Below are positions 7,286 through 15,343 of a DNA stretch of 64,000 nt, piece after piece. Made by a program: the position numbers and the translations under genes. The stretch's first letter is position 1, and each line of letters begins with the position of its first letter. A model generated the notes under the pieces. That model was not told the origin of the DNA, searched no databases, and saw nothing but the letters and a program-made list of their open reading frames with translations. The DNA is from VBDM01 sp035651815 (GTDB taxonomy: Bacteria; Pseudomonadota; Gammaproteobacteria; Burkholderiales; SG8-39): positions 62,001 through 126,000 of the forward strand of contig DASRFB010000023.1 in the NCBI GenBank assembly GCA_035651815.1. The letters run 5' to 3'.

Positions 7286-8203
7286 ATGACGAGCGCCACG
7301 AAGAACGTCGTGACCGGGGCCATCTCGAGCGAGATCCTCACGCCCGCGCAGAAGGCCAAGGTGCTGGCCGAGGCGCTGCCCTACATCCGGCGTTTCCACG
7401 GCCGGACCATCGTCGTGAAGTACGGCGGCAATGCGATGACCGACGCCCGCCTCAAGGAGAGCTTCGCGCACGACGTGGTGCTCCTCAAGCTCGTCGGCAT
7501 GAACCCCGTGGTGGTGCACGGCGGCGGCCCGCAGATCGACGAGCTGCTCGCGCGCGTCGGCAAGAAGGGCGAGTTCGTGCAGGGCATGCGCGTCACCGAC
7601 GCCGAGACCATGGACATCGTCGAGATGGTGCTCGGCGGCCAGGTGAACAAGGAGGTCGTCACGCTGATCAACCAGGCGGGCGGCCGCGCCGTGGGCCTCA
7701 CCGGGCAGGACGGTGCGTTCATCCGCGCGCGCAAGATGCTCCTCCAGGACAAGAGCAACGGCAAGATCGACATCGGCCAGGTGGGCGAGATCGCCTCGAT
7801 CGACCCGAGCGTGATCTCGCCGCTCGAGCAGGCGGGATTCATCCCGGTCGTCGCGCCGATCGGCGTCGGCGAAGACGGCCAGTCCTACAACATCAACGCC
7901 GACCTGGTGGCGGGCAAGCTCGCCGAGGTGCTGCGCGCCGAGAAGCTGATCGTGCTCACCAACACGCCCGGCGTCCTCGACAAGAACGGCAAGCTCCTCA
8001 CCGGTCTCTCGCCGAAGAAGGTCGACGCCCTGGTCGCCGACGGAACGCTGTCCGGGGGCATGCTGCCGAAGATCAGCTCGGCGCTCGACGCCGCGCGCAG
8101 CGGCGTGCAGAGCGTGCACATCATCGACGGGCGCGTCGAGCACGCGCTGCTGCTCGAGATCCTCACCGACGAGGGCGTCGGCACCCTCATCCGCTCAAAG
8201 TAG
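7286..8203 (+). CDS. argB: Acetylglutamate kinase
   Basis: Cytoplasmic enzyme of arginine synthesis that phosphorylates N-acetylglutamate with ATP. 305 residues, normal length for the arginine-sensitive hexameric type, with an N-terminal helix (about 10-30) that carries the allosteric link in that type. Conserved VVKYGGNAM (about 48-56) and VVHGGGPQI (about 76-84) form the nucleotide and substrate loops, and NINADLVAGKLA is also typical. It stands alone; other arg genes are absent. The last nine bases overlap the convergent peptidase gene. Confidence 0.97.
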   Translation: MTSATKNVVTGAISSEILTPAQKAKVLAEALPYIRRFHGRTIVVKYGGNAMTDARLKESFAHDVVLLKLVGMNPVVVHGGGPQIDELLARVGKKGEFVQGMRVTDAETMDIVEMVLGGQVNKEVVTLINQAGGRAVGLTGQDGAFIRARKMLLQDKSNGKIDIGQVGEIASIDPSVISPLEQAGFIPVVAPIGVGEDGQSYNINADLVAGKLAEVLRAEKLIVLTNTPGVLDKNGKLLTGLSPKKVDALVADGTLSGGMLPKISSALDAARSGVQSVHIIDGRVEHALLLEILTDEGVGTLIRSK

Positions 8204-8668
8204 ATCGACGGGGCAGCGGCGCAGGCCCCGCTGATACGCGCCGCGCGACTTGCAGATCGTCAGCACTCTCCTGCGCATTTTCGGCGCGAAGCTGAGATGG
8301 ACCCAGCCCCCATCGTCCGCATCGCCGTGCTCGTAGATCAGCTGGTCGAAGCGCAGCGGGCTGCGCACGATGGCCTTGCAGACGCGGAACGGCGAGCCGA
8401 AACGCGGACAGCTGAAGTCGGCGGCGAGTCCCTGCATATGGTGCGAGGTCCGGCTGCCGCCGACCAGCGCGTTGAGCGCCGGACCGCGATAGGCGCTGGT
8501 CACTTCCAGGTCGCGACGCGTGATCGCGCGCACGCGCTCGAGACCGGCGGCGAGCCTGCGCAGCCGCCGCACCACGCGCACCGGCGGGCGGTTGTCGAGG
8601 CCGCGCCGCGCCGCGGTCTCCGAGACGATGAGCTGCTTGATGTTGAAGCGACGTGAGAGCCTGGCCAT
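8195..8668 (-). CDS. M15-type peptidase (D-Ala-D-Ala carboxypeptidase-like)
   Basis: 157 residues from ATG 8668. The zinc-peptidase pattern of family M15A is present: SHHMQGLAADFS gives the His and Asp ligands and WVHLSF the third ligand. Such domains cut peptide crosslinks of the cell wall and occur both as bacterial housekeeping enzymes and as phage endolysins. There is no signal peptide, so it would remain in the cytoplasm unless otherwise exported. No phage genes surround it. A TACAAT hexamer lies only six bases before the ATG on this strand. Confidence 0.8.
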   Translation of the reverse strand: MARLSRRFNIKQLIVSETAARRGLDNRPPVRVVRRLRRLAAGLERVRAITRRDLEVTSAYRGPALNALVGGSRTSHHMQGLAADFSCPRFGSPFRVCKAIVRSPLRFDQLIYEHGDADDGGWVHLSFAPKMRRRVLTICKSRGAYQRGLRRCPVDLL

Positions 8669-8699
8669 CGGAAAATTGTACTGAAGACTGGCATCCCGG

Positions 8700-9341
8700 A
8701 TGGCGAATCGTCTGACCTGGATCTTCGACCTCGACAACACGCTGCACGACTACCGGTCGCGCATCATGCCGCACATCAACCGCAGCATGACCGAATTCCT
8801 GCAGCGCGATCTCGGGCTCGCCGAGGCGGAGGCCGACCGGCTGCGGCGCGCGTACTGGCTGCGCTTCGGGGCCACGCTCGTGGGCATGATGCGCTTCCAC
8901 GGCACCGATCCGCGCCGCTTCCTGCACGAAACGCATCATCTCCCGGATCTCGAGCGCCTGGTGCTCGCCGAGCGCGGCCTGCGCCACGCCCTGCGGCGCA
9001 TCCCGGGCCGCAAGCTGCTGTTCTCCAACGCGCCGCTCGCCTACGCCGAGCGCATCCTGCGCGCGCTTCGGCTGGAAACCTCGTTCGACGCGCTCTACTG
9101 CATCGAGCGCGCGCGCTTCCATCCCAAGCCGTCACGCCGGGGCTTCCGCGTCATGATCCGGGCCGAGCGGCTCGTCCCCGGGCGCTGCGTGCTCGTCGAC
9201 GACACGCTCGAGAACCTCCGCACCGCGAAAAGCCTGGGGATGAAGACCGTCTGGGTCTCGCGCGAGGCGCGCGTTCCACCGTCGGTCGACGTACGGGTCG
9301 CGTCGGTGCTGGCGCTGCCGCGCCTCGCCGACGATCTGTGA
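8700..9341 (+). CDS. HAD-superfamily pyrimidine 5'-nucleotidase
   Basis: 213-residue HAD hydrolase of the Sdt1-like group that dephosphorylates pyrimidine nucleotides. Motif I is FDLDNTL with catalytic Asp10 and Asp12; motif II SNAPLAYAE and motif IV VDDTLEN are also present. Cytoplasmic. In betaproteobacteria a gene of this type commonly stands beside slmA, as here. Divergent from the M15 peptidase gene with a 31-base gap that must hold both promoters. Confidence 0.9.
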   Translation: MANRLTWIFDLDNTLHDYRSRIMPHINRSMTEFLQRDLGLAEAEADRLRRAYWLRFGATLVGMMRFHGTDPRRFLHETHHLPDLERLVLAERGLRHALRRIPGRKLLFSNAPLAYAERILRALRLETSFDALYCIERARFHPKPSRRGFRVMIRAERLVPGRCVLVDDTLENLRTAKSLGMKTVWVSREARVPPSVDVRVASVLALPRLADDL

Positions 9342-9407
9342 AAAGGCGCTAGCGAGCGCTTACCCGTAGTCATACAATGTCGCTCCCCCGACCGTCCCGG
9401 AGGACCC

Positions 9408-9977
9408 ATGCCCGCCAAGCCCGGCGAACGGCGCCTGCAGATCCTCAAGGTGCTCGCGCAGATGCTGCAGGATCCGAAAGGGGAAAAGATCACCACGGCG
9501 GCGCTCGCGAAGAAGCTCGACGTGTCCGAAGCGGCGCTTTATCGCCACTTCGCGAGCAAGGCGCAGATGTTCGAAGGCCTGATCGAGTTCATCGAGCAGT
9601 CGCTGTTCGGCCTGGTCAATAAGATCACGGCCGAGGAGGACGACGGCATCAAGCAGACCCACGCCATCCTCGCGTCGCTTCTCGGCTTCGCCGAAAAGAA
9701 TCCGGGCATGACGCGCGTGCTGATCGGCGACGCCCTCGTGAACGAGGACGAGAGGCTGCAGGCGCGCATCAACCAGCTGCACGACCGGCTCGAGGCCACG
9801 CTGAAGCAGTGCCTGCGCGTGGCGGGGACCGAAGCGGGTTCGGCGCAGACCGACCCGGGCGCTCACGCGAACCTGCTGCTTTGCTACGTGATCGGCCGCT
9901 GGCAGCAGTTCGCGAAAAGCGGCTTCAGGCGGCTGCCGACGGAGGGCTGGGACAAGCAGTGGCCGCTGCTCGCGTAG
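9408..9977 (+). CDS. slmA: Nucleoid occlusion factor SlmA
   Basis: TetR-fold DNA-binding protein, 189 residues, that binds specific chromosomal sites and stops FtsZ ring assembly over the nucleoid. The helix-turn-helix lies at about residues 28-50 (AALAKKLDVSEAALYRHFAS), and the C-terminal part has the family's conserved RWQQFAKSGFRRLPT. A good ribosome site GGAGG (9399-9403) precedes the ATG. The 3' end overlaps the convergent MoeB/ThiF gene by 53 bases, so the two transcripts are antisense there. I saw no SlmA binding palindrome in the window. Confidence 0.95.
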   Translation: MPAKPGERRLQILKVLAQMLQDPKGEKITTAALAKKLDVSEAALYRHFASKAQMFEGLIEFIEQSLFGLVNKITAEEDDGIKQTHAILASLLGFAEKNPGMTRVLIGDALVNEDERLQARINQLHDRLEATLKQCLRVAGTEAGSAQTDPGAHANLLLCYVIGRWQQFAKSGFRRLPTEGWDKQWPLLA

Positions 9978-10716
9978 CGCACACGGGGCAGCCGGGATCG
10001 CGCGCGAGCTTCACGCTGCGCCATTCCATGGACAGCGCGTCGATGAGGAGCAGGCGCCCGGCGAGCGTCGTGCCGACACCCGTAATGAGCTTCAGCGCCT
10101 CGGCCGCCTGTATCGTCCCGACGATGCCGGTGAGCGGCGCGAACACGCCCATCACGGCGCAGCGCATCTCCTCGAGCTCGGCGTCCTCGGGAAACAGGCA
10201 GCTGTAGCAGGGGCTCGCTCGATCGCGCAGGTCGAACACGTTCACCTGCCCGTCGAAGCGCACCGCGGCCCCCGAGACCAGCGGCCTGAGGTGGCGGACG
10301 CACGCCCGGTTGACCGCGTGCCGGGTCTCGAAGTTGTCGGAGCAATCGAGGACCACGTCGGAGGCGGCCACCAAACGCTCGAGCTCGTCGCCCGCGAGCC
10401 GGCGCGGCACCGGAACCACGCGGACCTCGGGGTTGATCTGCGCGAGCGCGGCCTTGCCCGACTCGGCCTTCGGCATCCCGACCGAGCGCGTCGTATGCAG
10501 GATCTGACGTTGCAGGTTGGTGAGGTCGACGGCGTCGCCGTCTGCGAGCGTGAGGGTCCCGACGCCCGCGGCCGCGAGGTAAAGCGCGGCGGGCGAGCCT
10601 AGGCCGCCCGCGCCGATGATGAGCACCGAGGCCGAGAGCAGCTTCTCCTGCGCCTCGACCCCGAATTCGGCGAGCAGGATGTGCCGCGAATATCGCAGCA
10701 GCTGCTCGTCGGTCAC
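9925..10716 (-). CDS. moeB: MoeB/ThiF/HesA family adenylyltransferase
   Basis: E1-like enzyme that adenylates the C-terminal glycine of a small sulfur carrier (MoaD or ThiS) for molybdopterin or thiamine synthesis. 263 residues with GAGGLG (35-40) for nucleotide binding, a zinc site of two pairs C170/C173 and C243/C246, and Cys186 in the position of the reactive cysteine. MoeB and ThiF cannot be separated by sequence alone here, and no moa or thi genes are near. The start is GTG at 10716. A terminator hairpin separates it from ctpA upstream. Confidence 0.88.
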   Translation of the reverse strand: MTDEQLLRYSRHILLAEFGVEAQEKLLSASVLIIGAGGLGSPAALYLAAAGVGTLTLADGDAVDLTNLQRQILHTTRSVGMPKAESGKAALAQINPEVRVVPVPRRLAGDELERLVAASDVVLDCSDNFETRHAVNRACVRHLRPLVSGAAVRFDGQVNVFDLRDRASPCYSCLFPEDAELEEMRCAVMGVFAPLTGIVGTIQAAEALKLITGVGTTLAGRLLLIDALSMEWRSVKLARDPGCPVCATRAAATACPSPPSAAA

Positions 10717-10726
10717 GGACGTGAAA

Positions 10727-10749
10727 GAGGCGCCGCGGTGCGGCGCCTC
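10727..10749 (-). terminator. Terminator of ctpA
   Basis: Perfect 10-base stem GAGGCGCCGC / GCGGCGCCTC with a three-base loop between ctpA and moeB. On the minus strand it is followed by only three T, so termination may be partial and moeB may receive read-through. Confidence 0.6.
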
Positions 10750-10756
10750 ATCGCGG

Positions 10757-12178
10757 TCAGTTCTTCTTGACCACCGGCACCGCCGCGGGGGCGCTTTGCG
10801 CGGTGGTGAGCGGCTGGCCCTTCAGGAACTTCAGCGCCTGCTGGAACTGGAAGTCCTTGTCCGAGGCGAACTCGAGCGGTGCCGCGGGCTTGTTGTCGTC
10901 CGCGCCGGTCTTGCCGGCGGCGCGCGCAGCCTCGTCGCGGTGCAGCTTCTCGATGCTCTTGTCCTGGTCGTTGAGCAGGTGCTTCTCGAGATCCACCTCG
11001 CGCAGGCGCCCGGTGGTGGGCGAGGTGGGATCCTCGACCACGAAGTCGGGCTCGATGCCCTTCGCCTGGATCGAGCGCCCGCTCGGCGTGTAATAGCGCG
11101 CCGTCGTCAGCTTGATCGCGGTGTTGTTGCCGAGCGGCAGGATCGTCTGAACCGAGCCCTTGCCGAAGGTCTGCGTGCCGATGACGGTCGCGCGCTTGTG
11201 GTCCTGCAGCGCGCCGGCGACGATCTCCGAGGCCGAAGCCGAGCCGCCGTTGACGAGCACGACCATGGGGACGGTCTTGATGCCGGCGGGCAGGCCCTTC
11301 AGGTAGTCCTCGCGGTTGCCGCGCAGGTAGTCCTCGGGCGAGGCGAGGAACTTGCGCTTCGCGTCCTCGGTGCGGCCGTCGGTCGAGACGACGAGCGATC
11401 GTGCGGGGAGGAAGGCGCTGGCGATGCCGACCGCGCCGTTCAACAGACCGCCCGGGTCGTTGCGCAGGTCGAGCACGAGGCCCTTCAGCGGGCCCTGCTT
11501 GTACAGGCCCTCGAGCGCCCTCACGAGGTTCTCGCCGGTGTGCTCCTGGAACTGCGACACGCGGATCCAGCCATAGCCGGGCTCGATCAGCTTCGACTTC
11601 ACGCTTTGCACGCGGATGATGTCGCGCATCAGGGTGACCTCGAACGGCTTCGACTCGCCCCCCTTGCGCATGATCGTGAGCCGGATGGCGGTCTTCGGCT
11701 TGCCGCGCATGCGCTTGACCGCGTCGTTGAGATTCATGCCCTTCACGGGCGTGTCGTCGAGCTTGATGATCAGGTCGCCGGGCTTCAGGCCCGCGCGGAA
11801 CGCGGGCGTGTCCTCGATCGGGGACACGACCTTCACGAAGCCGTCTTCCATGCCGACCTCGATGCCGAGGCCGCCGAATTCGCCCTGCGTCCCGACCTGC
11901 AGCTCCTTGAAGGCGTCCTGGTCCAGATAGGCAGAATGGGGATCGAGGCCGGTCAGCATCCCGCTGATCGCCTCGGTGATGAGCTTCTTGTCCTCAACAG
12001 GCTCGACGTAGCTGGACTTGATCGCGCCGAACACTTCGGCGAAAGCGCGCAGCTCGTCCACCGGCAGCGGGTAACGCGTCCCGTCGCGTTGCGCGACCGC
12101 CGAGAAATTCAGGCTGAGCAGCACACCTGCCAGCACGCCGATCAGCACGAGGCTGACCTGTTTGATACGGATCCTCAT
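10757..12178 (-). CDS. ctpA: Carboxy-terminal processing protease (S41)
   Basis: 473-residue serine protease of the CtpA/Prc family. Residues 1-30 form a signal anchor, so it acts in the periplasm. A PDZ domain spans about 95-180 (GGLGIEVGMEDG) and the catalytic Ser315 (SASASEIVAGAL) and Lys340 (TFGKGSVQT) are 25 residues apart, as in Prc. The C-terminal tail is charged and Ala/Pro-rich. It lies downstream of gpmA and envC on the same strand, a common order in betaproteobacteria, and probably trims cell-wall or envelope proteins. Confidence 0.93.
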   Translation of the reverse strand: MRIRIKQVSLVLIGVLAGVLLSLNFSAVAQRDGTRYPLPVDELRAFAEVFGAIKSSYVEPVEDKKLITEAISGMLTGLDPHSAYLDQDAFKELQVGTQGEFGGLGIEVGMEDGFVKVVSPIEDTPAFRAGLKPGDLIIKLDDTPVKGMNLNDAVKRMRGKPKTAIRLTIMRKGGESKPFEVTLMRDIIRVQSVKSKLIEPGYGWIRVSQFQEHTGENLVRALEGLYKQGPLKGLVLDLRNDPGGLLNGAVGIASAFLPARSLVVSTDGRTEDAKRKFLASPEDYLRGNREDYLKGLPAGIKTVPMVVLVNGGSASASEIVAGALQDHKRATVIGTQTFGKGSVQTILPLGNNTAIKLTTARYYTPSGRSIQAKGIEPDFVVEDPTSPTTGRLREVDLEKHLLNDQDKSIEKLHRDEAARAAGKTGADDNKPAAPLEFASDKDFQFQQALKFLKGQPLTTAQSAPAAVPVVKKN

Positions 12179-12211
12179 CGATTGCTCCTACGTTCCGTCC
12201 CTGGGTGAAGG

Positions 12212-12230
12212 GTTCCCTTTTTTCGGGAAC
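12212..12230 (-). other. Stem-loop in the envC-ctpA gap
   Basis: GTTCCC / GGGAAC (12212-12217 and 12225-12230) with a seven-base loop in the 88 bases between envC and ctpA. No T run follows on the minus strand, so it is not a standard terminator. It would sit in the ctpA leader if transcription reads through from envC. Confidence 0.4.
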
Positions 12231-12266
12231 AAAAACAAGAGCATGAAGCGCGGGAAGGGTGCAGCC

Positions 12267-13448
12267 CTACCTCAACGAAACCCAGCGCAGGGGATCGAAA
12301 GGTGTTCCTTCATGCCTGAGCTCAAAGTATATCCCGGAATTTTGGGAACCGCCGCTGTTTCCAGTGGTCGCGATGACTTCACCTGTGCGAACTACGTCAC
12401 CAACCTGCCGCAATAGCGATTCATTGTTTCCGTAGATCGTCAGATACGCGTCTCCGTGATCGAGGATGAGCAGATTTCCGAAGCCGCGGAGCCAATCGGC
12501 GAACACCACGCGCCCGCCGGCGACGGCGCGCACCTCAGCGCCCGCGGGTGCGCGGATGAACAGGCCTTTCCACATCGGCCCGCCGCCCGGCCGCGCGGAG
12601 CCGAAGCGGTTGGCGACCTCGCCGCGGGCGGGGAGCCGCAGCGTGCCCTTGAGGCTCGCGAAGCGCCGCTCGGGAGCGCCCGCCTCCGGGAGCGCGTCGT
12701 TGCGCAGCGCTCCGGGAGCGGCCGCGAGCATCTTCGCGATCTCCCGCACCAGCCGCGCGAGCCGCGCCTCGTCGCGCTCGAGGCCGCGCACCTCGCGGCG
12801 CTGGTCGCGCAGCCGGCTCGAGACGCGAGTCAGCACGGCGCGTTTCGCGGCCCGCTCTTTCGCTAGATCGTTGCGGCGCGCACGCTGATCCGATTCCACG
12901 GCCGCGAGCTCCGCGCGCTTCTGGTCGAGCTCGCGCTCGAGATCGCGGGTCTGGATCAGCAGCCCCCGCAAGCGCTCCATCATGCGCGCCTGAGCCGCGG
13001 AGAGATAGCCGTAGTAATGCAAATCGCGCGCCGTCTGCGTCGGATCGCGGCCCGACAGCGCGAGCCGCAGGTAGCCCTCGTCGCCGTAGAGATAGCGTCG
13101 CAGGAGCAGCCGCCCGAGCGCTTCGCGTCGCGCGCCGAGCTCCGATTCCGCCTGGCGCCGGCGCTCCGCCAGCGAGCGCGATTGCGTCTGCAGCGTATTG
13201 CGCTTCGCCGCCAGCGCCCGCAGCTCGCGGTTGGTCGCGGAGATCGCGCGCTCGGAGTCGCGCAGCTGGTCGCGTACTTCGTCGCGGGCGCCTTCGGATT
13301 CGGTGATGCCGACGCGCAGCTTCTCGATGCGCGCCCTCAGCGCCTCGAGCTGCTCGCGCTCGCCGCACACGGCGGGCGCCGCCGCGAGAACGAAGCACAG
13401 CAGCGCGGACGCTGCGCCGGCGGCTCGGCGCAGGCCGCGAGGATTCAA
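12267..13448 (-). CDS. envC: Murein hydrolase activator EnvC
   Basis: 393 residues: signal peptide (to about residue 28, LAAAPAVCG), long coiled coil (about 30-260) and a C-terminal LytM domain (about 275-393). EnvC is recruited by FtsEX and switches on the amidases that split the septal wall; ftsEX are at 29828-31383. The LytM zinc ligands are replaced: the first motif reads MWKGLFIRAP and the later one YGNNESL, as in non-catalytic EnvC. The start is taken as TTG at 13448, overlapping the gpmA stop (TTGA), because it gives a proper signal peptide and no ATG is near. Confidence 0.87.
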   Translation of the reverse strand: MNPRGLRRAAGAASALLCFVLAAAPAVCGEREQLEALRARIEKLRVGITESEGARDEVRDQLRDSERAISATNRELRALAAKRNTLQTQSRSLAERRRQAESELGARREALGRLLLRRYLYGDEGYLRLALSGRDPTQTARDLHYYGYLSAAQARMMERLRGLLIQTRDLERELDQKRAELAAVESDQRARRNDLAKERAAKRAVLTRVSSRLRDQRREVRGLERDEARLARLVREIAKMLAAAPGALRNDALPEAGAPERRFASLKGTLRLPARGEVANRFGSARPGGGPMWKGLFIRAPAGAEVRAVAGGRVVFADWLRGFGNLLILDHGDAYLTIYGNNESLLRQVGDVVRTGEVIATTGNSGGSQNSGIYFELRHEGTPFDPLRWVSLR

Positions 13449-14191
13449 CCGGCTTTCCCCTGGCTCGCGACCGCCTGCATCGCCGCTTCGAGCTCGGCCG
13501 GGTCGCCCAGGTAGTAATGGCGCAAGGGCTTCAGGCCGGAGTCGAGCTCGTACACGAGCGGTCGGCCGGTCGGGATATTGAGCTCGATCACCGCCTTCTC
13601 GTCCATCTGGTCGAGGTACTTCACCAGAGCGCGCAGGCTGTTGCCGTGGGCGGCGATGAGGACGCGCTGGCCGCCCTTCACCGCCGGCGCGATCGTCTCG
13701 TTCCAGTAAGGCAGGAAGCGCGCCACCGTGTCCTTGAGGCTCTCGGTGAGCGGCAGCTCGGATTCGCGCAGGGCGCGGTAGCGACGGTCGTTTCGCGGAT
13801 GGCGCGGGTCGCTCGGCTCGAGCGCGGGCGGCGGGATGTCGTAGCTGCGGCGCCATTCGAGCACTTTTTTCTCGCCGTATTTCGCCGCGGTCTCCGCCTT
13901 GTTCAGGCCTTGCAGCATTCCGTAGTGACGCTCGTTCAGCCGCCACGACTTGTGCACCGGGATCCACACCAGGTCGAGCTCGTCGAGCGCGATCCAGAGC
14001 GTGCGCACGGCGCGCTTGAGCACCGAGGTATAGGCGACATCGAACTCGAAGCCCTCGTCGCGCAGCTGCCGGCCGGCGCGGCGGGCTTCCTCGCGACCGA
14101 CTTCGGACAGGTCGACGTCGGTCCATCCCGTGAAGCGGTTCTCGCGGTTCCAGGTGGACTCCCCGTGGCGCAGCAGGACAATCTTGTACAT
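13445..14191 (-). CDS. gpmA: 2,3-bisphosphoglycerate-dependent phosphoglycerate mutase
   Basis: Glycolytic enzyme that interconverts 3- and 2-phosphoglycerate through a phosphohistidine. 248 residues; the motif LLRHGEST carries the phosphorylated His9 and AAHGNSLR the second catalytic His. ATG 14191 gives the usual N-terminus MYKIVLLRHG; the frame is open upstream but lacks similarity. Its stop overlaps the envC start by four bases, so a metabolic gene heads a cell-wall transcript. Divergent from the ArsR gene across about 60 bases. Confidence 0.96.
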   Translation of the reverse strand: MYKIVLLRHGESTWNRENRFTGWTDVDLSEVGREEARRAGRQLRDEGFEFDVAYTSVLKRAVRTLWIALDELDLVWIPVHKSWRLNERHYGMLQGLNKAETAAKYGEKKVLEWRRSYDIPPPALEPSDPRHPRNDRRYRALRESELPLTESLKDTVARFLPYWNETIAPAVKGGQRVLIAAHGNSLRALVKYLDQMDEKAVIELNIPTGRPLVYELDSGLKPLRHYYLGDPAELEAAMQAVASQGKAG

Positions 14192-14227
14192 GGATCCGAT
14201 GATCAAGTATGTTGCGGGAAAGGATTT

Positions 14228-14233
14228 TATAAT
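14228..14233 (+). promoter_or_regulatory. -10 element in the gpmA-ArsR divergent region
   Basis: A consensus TATAAT lies 20 bases before the GTG of the ArsR gene. No matching -35 is present at 17 bases, which suits an activator-dependent or autoregulated promoter. The same AT-rich patch reads TATTATAAA on the other strand, towards gpmA. Confidence 0.5.
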
Positions 14234-14253
14234 ACGCCCCGGAGACAAACCCG

Positions 14254-14586
14254 GTGAAGCGCGAGCACGACGACATCTTCGAGCTGATCGGCCGCAAGGA
14301 GCAGATCGAGCAGGCTGCGCGGGCGATGAAGGCCATCTCGCATCCGCTGCGGCTGAAGATCCTGTGCGTGCTCGGCGAGCAGGAAGTCAACGTCCAGGAC
14401 ATCGTCGACGCCGTGGGAACTTCCCAGAGCAACATCTCGCAGCACCTGGCGGTCTTGCGCGAGAAAGGCATCATCGGCGCCCGCAAGGACGCGAACCGCG
14501 TTTTCTATTCCGTGCGCGATCAGCGGACGCTGCAGCTCATCGCGCTCATGCGCGAAGTGTTCTGCGGCGATCCGCGCGCCCTCTGA
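14254..14586 (+). CDS. ArsR-family regulator with BigR/SqrR-like cysteine pair
   Basis: 110-residue winged-helix repressor starting at GTG. The recognition region is VQDIVDAVGTSQSNISQHLAVLREKG split over about residues 48-73. Two cysteines, Cys38 (ISHPLRLKILCVL) and Cys104 (EVFCGD), are 66 apart, the spacing of the persulfide-sensing pair in BigR and SqrR. No metal-binding motif of classic ArsR (CVC) is seen. It lies four bases before a membrane rhodanese gene, so release of repression by reactive sulfur is a reasonable inference. The gene order ArsR-rhodanese-grxC-secB recurs in betaproteobacteria. Confidence 0.85.
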   Translation: MKREHDDIFELIGRKEQIEQAARAMKAISHPLRLKILCVLGEQEVNVQDIVDAVGTSQSNISQHLAVLREKGIIGARKDANRVFYSVRDQRTLQLIALMREVFCGDPRAL

Positions 14587-14590
14587 AGAC

Positions 14591-15004
14591 ATGGCGGACG
14601 TCGTCAAATTCGCCACGGAGTGGCCCAACTACCTCTATATCGCGACGGCGCTCGCCAGCGGCACGATGCTGATCTGGCCGGCGCTGCGGCGCACCGGCGG
14701 CTCGAGCCTTTCGCCGCACGAGGCGACCTTGATGATCAACCGGCGCGACGCGCTCGTGCTCGATCTGCGCAGCGCCGAGGACTTCCGCAAGGCCCACATC
14801 ATCAACGCGCGCAACCTGCCGGTCGCCGAGCTGGAAAGCCGGGCGGGCGAGCTGCAGAAGCACAGGACCAAGCCCGTGATCGTATGCGACGAAGGCCTGC
14901 GCTCGGGCGCCGCGACCCTGCGCAAGCTCGGCTTCGAGGAGGTCTACACGCTCTCGGGCGGCGTCGCCGCCTGGCAGCAGGCCGGGTTGCCGGTGGAGAA
15001 ATAG
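14591..15004 (+). CDS. Membrane-anchored rhodanese-like sulfurtransferase
   Basis: 137 residues: one transmembrane helix (about 15-31) then a rhodanese domain facing the cytoplasm or periplasm. The catalytic loop CDEGLRS has Cys99 and Arg104, the residue set of single-domain rhodaneses that carry a persulfide. It moves sulfane sulfur to a thiol acceptor. It follows the ArsR gene by four bases and precedes glutaredoxin 3 by one base, so the three are almost certainly one transcript linking sulfur and thiol homeostasis. Confidence 0.9.
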   Translation: MADVVKFATEWPNYLYIATALASGTMLIWPALRRTGGSSLSPHEATLMINRRDALVLDLRSAEDFRKAHIINARNLPVAELESRAGELQKHRTKPVIVCDEGLRSGAATLRKLGFEEVYTLSGGVAAWQQAGLPVEK

Positions 15005-15005
15005 C

Positions 15006-15266
15006 ATGGCGAAGCGGATCAGGATGTACGCGACCGGCGTGTGCCCGTACTGCGTCCGCGCCGAGATGCTGCTGAAGGCGAAGGGCGTGTCCGACATCGA
15101 GAAGATCCGCGTCGATCTCGATCCGGGCCAGCGCGACGAGATGGTGCGCAAGACCGGGCGGCGCACGGTGCCGCAGATCTACATCGGCGACACGCACGTC
15201 GGCGGCTTCGACGACCTGGCCGCGCTCGACCGGGCCGGCAAGCTCGATCCCCTGCTCGCGAGCTAG
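15006..15266 (+). CDS. grxC: Glutaredoxin 3
   Basis: 86-residue dithiol glutaredoxin with active site CPYC (Cys13-Cys16) and the glutathione-binding TVPQIYIG and GGFDDL motifs. It reduces protein disulfides and glutathione mixed disulfides in the cytoplasm. Starts one base after the rhodanese stop; followed by secB after 77 bases. Confidence 0.96.
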   Translation: MAKRIRMYATGVCPYCVRAEMLLKAKGVSDIEKIRVDLDPGQRDEMVRKTGRRTVPQIYIGDTHVGGFDDLAALDRAGKLDPLLAS

Positions 15267-15343
15267 CGCCGTTCGCGCCGGGCGCGGTATAGTTCCCGGT
15301 TCGTGGCCGCGCCCGCGGCCGCCCCAGCGAGGCCCCTGATCCC

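Noticed and set aside
8195..8668. M15 peptidase as a sign of a prophage
   Set aside because: No holin, portal, tail or integrase genes are near; neighbours are housekeeping genes.
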